Assembly: GCA_916610825.1 (NCBI GenBank) | Contig: OU744447.1 | Coordinates: 7,881,402-7,945,401, forward strand | Direction of reading: 5' to 3' | Length of the DNA: 64,000 bases | DNA from: Haliclystus octoradiatus | Lineage: Eukaryota; Cnidaria; Staurozoa; Stauromedusae; Haliclystidae | In this document: positions 26,901 through 38,900 of the stretch, one piece after another | Numbering within the stretch: the stretch's first letter is position 1 | How the letters are laid out: each line of letters opens with the position of its first letter | Made by a program: the position numbers and the translations under genes | Notes under the pieces: model-generated | What the model was told of the DNA's origin: nothing | The model's database searches: none | What the model saw: the letters and a program-made list of their open reading frames with translations, nothing else

Positions 26901-29900
26901 CACGAGGGGGGGGATTAAGCAAGTTCAACTGTACTATGGAATAGTGAACAGCGGACACTATCATCAGTTGGACATTGAAGCATGTTTTAACTACAACAAG
27001 TAACCAATGGGGACTTCAATTACCACTGTATGGGTCATCCAGAAATCTTGTCTGGGATGTTTGTGTGTAGAATTTCTCCTATATTCAGAAAGTGGGTTTG
27101 ATCTAGCAGCTATTTATCAGAGCAATTGCTTAAAAGATTAATAAATGAGAATATATAGATATTACACATATTCTGATAGCTTAAGTTAGAGTGAGGAAGA
27201 AAAGTGAAAAGGTTTTATTCAATTTGGATGCATATAAGTGGCGATATTTAATATAGAAAGTACGCTATTTTTGACAATTCCCTTTCTCAAAACTCCAAAC
27301 GAAAATCGGAATGACGAGAGGGCTTACTATAGGAGAAAGATTGTCACTCCTTTCACAAAACCAAAATTTTCAAAGTCAGACTTCCTACACCTTTGGGCCC
27401 TTTTCTTTGCTTGAAATGTTTTAAAATTATTACGAAATAAATGAACCACAAGGGCTTTTAGTAGAAGAAAAATCGTAGTCAAAAAATGCTGTTTTAGATC
27501 AACAGTCCCTTTCAATGCATTAGCGTGTGAGCATTGTACAAAGATGTGTTTACCTTTTTCGTATCTAGAAAGGATTCAAATAAACAATATCCAATCATTT
27601 TGACGTGGACATCGTATGGTATACCAATATGCTAAAAAGATCAAAATAACTACATAAATTCATCAGGGCCAACCTAATTAATTAACATAATTACCAGCAA
27701 TAATTAATTATTCAGTCTTCTAGAATCCTAAGAACACTTCAACATTTTCTTCTGATTTTCTTTTGTTTAAAGGCAATTAAGAGAATTTATAAATCATAAA
27801 AATATCAATTTTCTTCTGAATTTGATCTAGCCTTTCGGAATCTAAGACTCCTACCTTTGTCGGACCTTGATCATTACATTATAATAAAGGGTTTAATTTG
27901 AATTCTATGCGAAAAATAGACAATATGGCATGACTCCAAATAATTAAAATGGCAAATTTACAGGTCAGTTTTACAAGTTTACAGAAAGCTGCAAACATTT
28001 TTATTGCAGGATAGCCCAATGACCCGGAGATGTGATTTGCAGAACAAATTAGAACGCTTTTTACTAAAAATATTAATAACATCATTTTCTTATTTAAAAT
28101 CAGCTTTGTTGGATTTCAATTGAATTTCTTCTTAAATACATGTTAGTCATCATGAATCATGCTTCAAGGTTAGTAAAATTTTAACAACTTCTGGTACCGT
28201 AATATTTCTTCTAAAATTTCTAACTTAAGAAGATAAAAATAATTAAAGAAGGTTGTCATAGATCTAACCGTCTGGTTCTTCTAAAACAGGCGGCTAGGTA
28301 CAACAAGTACACCTCTTTTGCTTTAAATTGATTCAACACATGCGATTATGAACAATACGTAACTTAGAAATATTACCTAAACATAAATAATGAATAACGA
28401 TTATAAATTAATATTATCTAGAGACGGTACAAGGACTTGAACCTGTTAACTCCACACATTAGTCAGACGCATTAACCGCTACGCTATAACTGCTAATAAC
28501 TTATGAGACACAAAAGTATTTAAACATGACCAGGTTGTATCACGTGACTGGACCCTAAGTCATAGCGGGTTCCTAACATCCTTGATCTAGTTTCGAGCCT
28601 TGTGATGGTCTACCGTGATCAAATGTTGAGCCTTGTGATGATCTGCTCTGAGCTACTGTCAAGCCGTGATGATTCGGCTAGGCCGACGTGTTCTACCTAT
28701 CCGCTTGTTTCTTTTAAGATTAACACCATTGCGACTGACATTTTGGATAGCCCAATTCAGAATTAAATCAATTTATGAAACCCCATCAAGTATACATAAA
28801 TAGTACCAGCCCTGAGTTTTATTGGGAGGTTTAAAAATGCTTGGGGTGGTACGCAGGCTACATGAATAGCTGAAATAAAGAATATTTCACCTTAAAATCA
28901 CCATCTTGCATTACAAGCAATTCAGCGCCACTAATTTTAGCATCTTTGAAAAGGAAAAGGTACTCATGAAACCTAAGCGCTGCTAACCATTCTAAAACCT
29001 CACTAACAGACCAATCTTTACAATCCTAAAACAAAATGACATAATTTAAAAATAAATTAGAATACAAGTTAAATTTATGTATCAAGTTTTTGTTTCATGT
29101 TTCGTGGTTTGACTTGTACAAGAAAATTCTGAGTCCCAGGATCTAAGATCCCGGAAGTCTGAGCTAAACTGACGAAAATCAGAAGTTTGTAGCTTTTGTT
29201 AAACAAATTTAGTAGGATTTGAATAGACCTCTTGACTTCAAAAATTTTTTTTCGATTCCGAAGCTAGATCACAACATTTTATTTGTGAATTGTGATGTAA
29301 ATTGGATTTGATTTTCTTTTAGATGATTTTAATATAAGACTTTGGAATTGGAAATGAACAATCAAGGATGATTTATGCAGCAAAAGTATTCAGTAATTTA
29401 TGCAGTAAGATTCTGCCCCAGTTGATGTCACTCTTGGAATCCATTGAAATCGGATTGTTTTAATGTATTAATTAATTTGTTAATAATAATTAATAATTAA
29501 TTGTCTTATTTTTGTCATTGGACCCTGTCTGGGCCTAGTCTGCCATGATCACTAAAGCAAGCACTTTACCTTCTTTCTTAGGTCTCAGTGGAATGAAATG
29601 AATATGAAATCACTATCGAATTCATACCCGCAGTCAATTTTCTGTCTATCCAATCTGAAGCACACCTTTACTCCACAACAATTAACATCATAGGATCTTT
29701 AAATAATAAATCTTTCTAATTCTTAAGTATTTTGAAAAAAACATACACAACAATTTAAAACAAAATGCTTGTTTCCCTGAAAGCAAAAATCTTTACGACA
29801 CCACGAGGCTAGAGTTACACTCACCTTTGTTATATCATTCATATCCATGGGTGACAAAGCAAGATTCTTTTCACATTTGTTTTCTCGGAAACATCTCCAA

Positions 29901-32900
29901 CACTCTGAATGAACTATTAAATGACATTCTGTGAAATTGGAGAAAATTAAAATGTCAATGTTTATGCTACTGCAATCAATATTAAATTACATTTTTGCAA
30001 ACGTTAGAAATTAAGCAAGGCAGAATATGAGAGCTTACATAGAGAATCAGAACTACAGGCAAACCTGTATATAGCAGCCACCCATGAGAGGTAGATAATT
30101 GACCATTATAAGCAGGGTACGATAAAAGCAGGAATCCTGGAATCCTACATTTGAAAGTTAGAGCAAATTCAGAAGAAAATTGATAAAGTGATGATTTATT
30201 GGTCAAACATCAACAAAAAAATTCAGAAGAAAATGTTGAAATGCCTCTAGGATTCCAGAAGGCTGAACCTTTAATCGGACCCTGATTATAAACAAGTGGC
30301 TTTTATATACAGGGTGGATTCAATAGAAATCACAGAGAGTGACCACTATAGGCAAGTGGCCACTGCATAGAGATAACTGTTGTAATAAATTTGATTGTAG
30401 AAATCAGTCAGGATCGTTTTTGCACATTCTGGGGTAGGGTAGGCACTTTTCTGTGTGGAGGGATGGTGTACTGTACAATAAAACCTGTATATAGCAGCCA
30501 TATACAAGAGGTAGATAAATTGACTGTTTTATGCAGGTGGATTTTATAATACAGGGTCATTTCAATAGAAAATACTATTTTGGATAACTATAACAACAAT
30601 GACTAATATAAACAGGCGGATGCTATAACAGGTTTTAACTGTACTGGAGCTCATACAAATTTTAAAATTTGCCTTGCTTTCTATAATTAGCTTAATTTTG
30701 TTCAAAATATCAATTAACAATATATACACAGTCATAATGGTTACTACTATAAAGAAACAGCGACCACTACAGGAGTTACGAGTCCCCCCATTATTTTTTG
30801 CCATATAATATCACTGATCTCAGGTGCATTAAATTCCAACTGCAATAAAATAATAATTGAGACGGTATCACCCTACCGGTGGCACCCGTACCATTCCTCT
30901 ATTTCTAGAGGAGTGGCTCTTTTCACTGAGAGCTATGATGATAAATGCTCTTTATTGATCCCAACCTCGAAACTGCATATTAATTTCAACAGATTTCATG
31001 GCAGATAGGCCTCGATTGTCAATGCGCATTGAAGCGTCTCAGCTACTCACAATGGAATTCCCTCTGGACCATTCCATCCACCATTCTTAGATGGTACTGA
31101 TTGATGTTTTAGATAAAATCAATGCTGAATTGACTTTCCAGGGATTTGAACCACAGTTGATCAGATCTGATCTGATCTGAAGTTCGCTTGACATCTGAGC
31201 TAATCCTCCATCAAAGCATTTCATAATGTTACTACATATCATTTAGTAGAAGTTAAACACCAGGCCTTTTGGGGTCCGCAGTACGGCCCACACAGTTTTT
31301 CTAGTTTGCTGTTGCATTGCTTGGAGGCGTGGCGTTAGATACCGCAAGGAATGCATGCACGGGAATTGCCTCGTACGAAAGCTGGCATTGTATGGCCAAT
31401 CTCTTGTCCATGGCATAGGGTAAGTCTTGTGACATAGTAGGGCGTAATCATTCTTGCATGTGCTAGCCTGCTAGTAAGTAAGACACGAACGAACGATAAT
31501 CAATTGAAATTATTATTTAGTTATGCCTCGACTTTCACGTAATAGTCGCGATGCTAATGCTTCTGCACCTTATGTTATTCCTGCGGCTTCTACGCTGCAG
31601 TCTCCTGTTCAATCACCGTCTTTTACAACTTTCTTTGGAGATGCTCAACAACGTCAGAATTTTGTGAATGATGTGGCACAGGCGGTCGTGGCAGCATCAA
31701 GACCTCCAACATCAACGTCGGTAAGCGCTTCTTCAGCTGGTACCGTACCTACAGTGAACGTAAACATGGATCAAGGTATGTCAGAACCTATATCTTTGCC
31801 ACCATTTGTAAATACTTTCTCCTCTCCGCTTCCCAATGGTGATGCCGTTGCAGCTGCCTCTGCCTTTTTATCGGGTACTTCGGTCATCAATCAACAGGAG
31901 AATACGGCCACCACCAGCAGTCCATTTCCAACATCGTCGCTAGTGTTTGCACCGTGTATCATAGGACCTGGGTACGCCCCTATTCCTTCAAAATTGGTAG
32001 GTCAAATTGTCAGTGGTCGTTTCGTAGACCTGGCAGAACTGTTGTCTCCCTCAGTGGTGGATGTCGAAGCTCAACCTCAGTTGATCATGGATGGTCTAGC
32101 GGTTTTGATTGCCAAGCCCAAATCAAACCGTCGTAAGATCGACAACATCGTAGGATGGATAGAGGCGTTCACGATTTATACGTCTATTATGACTACTCAC
32201 TGCCCTGAACGCTGGAAAGACTTGTCGTCCTACAAACTGGTTATTATTAAACTCTTTCGACAATTCAGTGGCTGGGCATGGTTGTCGTATGACACAGCCT
32301 TTCGACAACATGCCTACGCTAGTCGGTTATTTGATTGGTCACTGATCAACAACCAACTTTACACTTACCATACGGCTGGAGCAGCTGTCCGTCCTCGACT
32401 GGATCGGAACCAACAGGAAAAAATCAGTAGAGAGGCACGAGGTACCCCCAATGGCCCACGAGTTTGTCCTTCATGGAACGAAGGAAGATGTTCCTCGCGT
32501 TATGCAATTTGCCGATGGAGCCACATTTGTTCTACCTGCTCAGAAGGGCATCGCAGTATGGACTGTCCTCGAGAGTCAAAGCAGTTCATCGCCCCAGCTA
32601 CGATACCTCCAGTCAAGGCCTCTGACGGCAGGCAGTGGCAACGGCGTTAACTCGTTGACATGTTACTTTAATATTTTGTGTTTTATAATAATTCTGCTAT
32701 TGGACGTGATGATTCAGCAAACCATCAATTGTTAGCTAAATTTATATTCACTGTGTTCACAGTCCTATTCTGTAATTATTGTGTAGCTCACTTTGTTTTT
32801 CTTATCATTATTACCATTGTTTTTTTTTTTTTTTTTTCTTTACTGTTGGAATATTTTACTTGCAATCGATACAGTTCAGTTTTTATTTTTAATTTAATTT

Positions 32901-35900
32901 TATTTTTAATTTTCGTCTGTTTGTTTGAACTTTGATTCGTAAGTTGCTTTTACCATTAACGTTAAGAGCCCTTCGAAAAGCCACCACTTTCGTCTGTCCA
33001 ATTCAGGATCTTGCTGTTTATAGTAAAAGGCCAGTCAATAGGAAATTATTTTTTATTTATTTCCAGTTCCTCCTATACAAAAATATATAGAGGTGGTCTG
33101 TCAGCACAGTTTCGCAGCTATACGCTCTGTTATTTAACAAGACTCAAGTTGACTGGTTCTAGAGCGTATTAGATGTACTGAGGCTTTCTTGATATTTATA
33201 TCGACGACATGCGATCGAGTTTAGGCATTAATACATTTCCGTACGATGGTCTCTTTTATAAGGCAATATAATCCCAGTTCGTCCGACAAGGTAGACCAAA
33301 CGAAGGTTACGTTTGAGCAAGTCGTCTATTTTCGTCCAACAAGGCACAACGTCACGGACAAATTAAATGTTACTAGAATACCTGACTTTCATCTTCACCA
33401 CGAAGACAAATAACTCGGTAGATGTGTGAGTGAAAATTTAAGGCAATCCAACGAATTGTATGGTCGAGAGGCTTATTTGATAATCAATAATTGCGATAAC
33501 TCGAGCGATATTAGTAGATTTGATAACGCAAACTAAGAATTTTTCAGCAATAGTTGTAGCTCCATCTGATTGGTTCCTCAAAGCTTTTCAAGATTCCGAT
33601 TGGTTGAGACAACTCTCCTTTGTTTCTGTAGTGTTGATGCATCGAGATTGTGTGAAAAATTTAACAAATACAAGTACCGCCGATACAGGTTTTTGTCTGT
33701 CAAGAAAACCGGATTGGTACCGAAAACCGTCACCGGTTTCATATCGGATTCCGTGTCGGTTTCCGTATGATTTTTTTTTTTTTTTTTACTTCCTTTGTCA
33801 AATGTTCATCTCATGGTTCTTATCATTATTATAGTTAGTAATTTACTTTAATTTTTATCTATTTTTTACATTATTACTTTTATTTTATGATGATCTTCTA
33901 AGTTTTATTTATTTTTAATTTATTTTTAATTAATTTATTTTCTTTTATTTTTTTGTTTTTTATTATTTATTTTTTATTTATTTTTTTATTATTTTTATTA
34001 TTTTTTTTATTTTTTTTTTCCCAAGTTTGCCTATTACCTTCAATGGCACAGACGACATTAGAAGGACTGCTATTAACCTTTCATGACTTTATTTATTTTT
34101 TCTAGCCTGCTGCATTTTGCCGCCGATTTCCTCAATAACTCCTCTGAAAGCGGATCGCTTTGCCTATTATTTGGCCTATCATCCTAATCCTCATTTTACC
34201 AATTATGTTGTGAATGGTATCCAAGCAGGCTTCAAACTTGGTTTCAATCATCGGCAGAGTCTGAAACCAGCCAAAAAGAACAATCAGTCAGCCCATAAGT
34301 ATTCTTCAGTAATTGACGCTTACTTGAGTAACGAAGTACAATTAGGAAGAGTGGCTGGTCCTTTTCGCAATCCACCGGTTGAAGGAATTCAAGTCAGTAG
34401 CTTCGGTGTTATACCTAAGAAGAACCAACCCGGAAAATGGCGTCTTATTGTGGATTTATCAGCACCTACAGGTTTAAGTGTAAATGATGGCATCAACAAG
34501 CTGGACTTCAATTTTAATTATGTCCAGCTAGATCAAATCATATCAATGGTGAAAGATCTCGGTGTTGGGGCCTTGATGGCTAAGTTCGATGTTGAATCGG
34601 CTTACAGGAACATTCCGGTTCATCCAGACGATCGGTTTTTGTTAGGTATGAAATGGCGAAACAACTACTTCATGGACTTGACTCTTCCATTTGGGCTGAG
34701 ATCTGCACCATTCATATTTAATTCGGTTGCCGAAGCAGTTGAATGGATTCTTTCCTACCACTTTCATGTGTCAAATATTGTACATTACCTGGACGACTTT
34801 GTCATGGCAGGACCAGCCAAATCAGATATATGTCTTCGCCAATGGTCTCTAGCCCAAGAAGTTGGCAAGGAATTGGGCTTACCACTGAACCCTAAAAAAT
34901 GTGAAGGTCCGTCCACGTCTATGCTGGTTTTGGGAATTGAATTGGACTCGGCAACTCAGACCGCTCGTCTCCCAGCAGACAAACTGGCCAACCTTCACTC
35001 CTTGATTCAATCTTGGGTTCTTAAGCAAGGATGCAATCGTAACCAATTGGAGTCTTTAATAGGTCATCTACACCACGCCGCTAAGGTAGTGTGGCCAGGC
35101 CGCACATTTATACGTCGGATGCTAGATTTACTCAGCTGTTTTCGATCAAGACGCCATCCAATTCGACTGAATCAGGAGTTTCGACAGGATCTGTTCTGGT
35201 GGCGTGACTTTCTTCATCAATGGAATGGAGTCAGTTTTTGGTTATTTCCAGGAATGCCTACTGACTCTAAGTTTGAAATGTTTTCTGATGCTTCAGGTCA
35301 GGCTGGGTATGGGGCCTACTACCAAGGAAACTGGTTTAATGGTCACTGGACTCCTTATCAAGCAAAGCAATCAATCGCTTATAAAGAACTTTTCCCCATT
35401 GAAGTGGCAGCACACACATGGGGTTCAGACTGGACACGCAGCCAAGTCCTGTTTCGTTGCGATAATATAGCAGTGGTTCATATTCTTAATTGCAGGACGT
35501 CCAAGGTTCCAATAATTATGCGTCTTGTAAGAAACTTATTATTTGTTGCAGCCAAATTGAACTTTTCTTTCTCTTCACAGCACATTGCTGGAGTCAACAA
35601 CGGGATTGCTGATGCCTTGTCTCGTTTTCATTGGCAGGCATTTTACAACAGGGCACCCACAGCCAAGAACCATCTAATGCAGCTCGACAACCAATTATTG
35701 ATGAAGTTGGCTTGAATCATCTGGAAAGAAAGTATCAACTTTTCATGGCAAACAGTTTGGCCCCTTCAACTAGACGCACCTACGCCTCAGCCCAACATCG
35801 GTTCATAGCATTCTCAGCGCACCTGGGTCATGCGACTCCATGTCCAGCCAATGAATCAATGCTATGTTCGTTCGTGACACATCTTACAGACTCACTAAAG

Positions 35901-38900
35901 CTCCCTTCAATCAAGGTATATTTATCGGCTGTCAGAGCGCTTCATATTGAGCAAGGTTTTGCAGACCCACTACTACATTGTCCTCGCCTACATAGACTAT
36001 GTCAAGGAATCAAACGATCTCAGATCAACAAAACAAATCCTAGGGTACCAATAACGGACTCAATTATGAAAATTATTCATCAGTCATTAAATCTGCTCCA
36101 GGACGACCACATTATGTTTTGGGCGGCCTGTACGTTGGCCTATTTTTGATTTCTTCGGTCATCAGAATACACAGTAACAAATTTGCTAAGTTTTGACCCT
36201 GCAATTCATTTACAGCCTGCTGATCTATCATTTGATTCACAGTCAACACCAACTTGCATGCGGATTCGGATCAAGGCATCAAAGACGGATCAGTTTAGAC
36301 AAGGTTGCTACATTCATATCGGCCTTGGCTCATCCAGTATCTGTGCTATTTCAGCAATGTCAGCTTACCTTCACAAGCGAGGTGATAAATCTGGACCTCT
36401 TTTCCTTCTTTCATCTGGTCATCCCTTGTCTCGTAACTACCTGTCCAACTGGCTGCGCTCCATATTAGTGGATAATCAAATTCCTGGATATTTCTCAACC
36501 CATAGCTTTCGAATTGGGGCTGCAACAGTGGCGGCTCGTAATGGGATTCCAGATCATGCCATCAAGGCAATGGGCTGCTGGCGTAGCCAAGCTTATCAGC
36601 TGTATACAAGGACGTCTCCAGCATCGCTGTCAAGCTTCTCCCAAGTCCTATCATAGATTGGGTTCTTAAGAAATTGCTGCTGTTAGGTGCTTGGACATGA
36701 TGGGGTGGGAGTTACAGACGAGGAACCTGTACCTCCTCTCCAAGCACACTGGAGACAATGTTGGGGGAAACAGGTTAGCACGAGCTTAGCTGCCTAACGA
36801 ACGAATGAGTAACTCCCACCAACCAAGCACCAATCCCAAAACCCCACCAAAGGGTGAGGAGTTTAAATGTTACTACATATCATTTAGTAGAAGTTAAACA
36901 CCAGGCCTTTTGGGGTCCGCAGTACGGCCCACACAGTTTTTCTAGTTTGCTGTTGCATTGCTTGGAGGCGTGGCGTTAGATACCGCAAGGAATGCATGCA
37001 CGGGAATTGCCTCGTACGAAAGCTGGCATTGTATGGCCAATCTCTTGTCCATGGCATAGGGTAAGTCTTGTGACATAGTAGGGCGTAATCATTCTTGCAT
37101 GTGCTAGCCTGCTAGTAAGTAAGACACGAACGAACGATAATCAATTGAAATTATTATTTAGTTATGCCTCGACTTTCACGTAATAGTCGCGATGCTAATG
37201 CTTCCCAGCCCACCCTCACCATAAGTCAATAGGTCATGTTTGTCAAGTTTACTTTAAGTAGCTACAGATTAACTTTTATTTCAACAGGGTAGTTGTAATT
37301 TTTCCACTGATTATCAGTGTGACGGTGCTTGGTTCGAGTGGGGGAAACAGGTTAGCACGAGCTTAGCTGCCTAACGAACGAATGAGTAACTCCCACCAAC
37401 CAAGCACCAATCCCAAAACCCCACCAAAGGGTGAGGAGTTTAAATTTGTACAAAACGTACGCATCAGAAACATAAGGCGTGTGATGGCGTGCGATTTGTT
37501 ACTGGTGATAAATACTAGCTAAACATCAAGTTTATTATTTAAAGTTGAAGATTTTATATGCATGGTAAAAAGAAATTCTGCTTTTTTTGATGTAATATTA
37601 AAACAAACATAATTTTGAAAACACTCCTGCCTGATGATCTCAATTCACAATTATTCGCTTGGTTGATTCTAATGAAAACAGGAAATTGAAAGGAGATAAC
37701 TTTCTAACAATAGTACAGAAGGTGTTGAATTTCAATGCAATAAACTATATGCTTTGTTTGCTTTATTAATGAAGCTTCACATTGATAAATTCGAAAATGG
37801 GAAGGAAAGAATTTTAAGTCAAGTTAATATTCAAATGAATATCGGTACCAACAAAATAATGAAAAACGACATGAGTCAAATGAAAAAAAAAAAAAATGTT
37901 TATAATCTTTTTATTGGAAAGTAGGCGTGCAAAATATATTGCACGCCTTGTAAGGTGTGCGCGTGCGATCGCACGCCTCGGAATACAAGCCATGTTTGTA
38001 ATTGGAAGAATGGAAAAGAATTTCACAATTGGTTTATGTCATAACCAGCACATTTCAATGGTGTCAAAATTATTGATTTGAAAATATTTTGATTCAAATC
38101 AAGCGCATATTCTCCTATTTTCATGACAGGACTTCCAGTTCTTTGACATGAGGAATAGTACCACAATATGTATTTAAGAGAATCTCAAAGAATTCTAATG
38201 TCGATTCTAGCCTTCAGTGAAAAGGTATTCTCATAGCTGGTGTGCTATGGCATGTTTGTCTGAATTTCAAGACATTTTTTTTTTGACCAATTAGATTCAG
38301 GAATAAGATGTAAAATTTTATTCACCGATTATGTGAAAATGAATATATGATAAACTGTCTATCAGTCCCCGAGAATGAAAAGATATATAGTAGAAATATT
38401 GTGTTACCTGTACAGTAATATGAGAAACGGTTCTTTCCCCATATGAATTCTTCACCTGTAATCAATGAGATGTAAAATTAGTAATGTAATCAAACACTTA
38501 ATGGAGGCAATATGGAGGTTTAGAATTAGTACAGGTACAGCTACGAGTACAACTTTCTCGTTGCGCATCACTTCTGCGCATTGGGGGAAGCCACTTTGCT
38601 CTGACACATGTACTATCTTCCTCGTTTCGGAACACCTTTCGGCGCGCGAAACATGAACCATGGAGTAGGCCTACATGTTTTGATTTCATTGTTTTGGTTT
38701 ATTTTGGTTTTACTTTCGCCATTTTTTGAATAAAATTGTCCCCATAAAATTTATACATTAAATCATAATGCTGTAATAATTTCTGAATTTTGTTTTTACC
38801 TGGAAAACAGAAACTGAGGTTTTACTTTATTGTATCTAGATGTCTTGTTTTGAAAGAAGGAGTACCGGTATAACCCAGTCTTCCTATCGAATAAACATGA

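Larger units (their letters stand above)
31227..37444 (+). mobile_element. Near-intact Ngaro/DIRS-type tyrosine-recombinase retrotransposon
   Basis: The layout is A1 (31227-31563), body, B1 (36763-36867), A2 (36868-37204), spacer, B2 (37340-37444). A1 equals A2 over 337 nt and B1 equals B2 over 105 nt, with no difference seen by eye. Split direct repeats with no long terminal repeats are the signature of the Ngaro/PAT branch of YR retroelements, which integrate through a circular intermediate. The body carries gag-like, RT/RNase H and tyrosine recombinase ORFs. It sits in intron 3 of PIK3R in the opposite orientation, next to a SINE on its left. The identical repeats imply recent insertion; only one nonsense codon was found. 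Confidence 0.9.

Noticed and set aside
28427-28500. Functional tRNA gene
   Set aside because: A and B boxes are present but acceptor stem pairing is poor; more likely SINE-derived.
33520-33834. 104-aa ORF between Ngaro gag and RT
   Set aside because: No family match, ends in the T-rich tract; likely chance.
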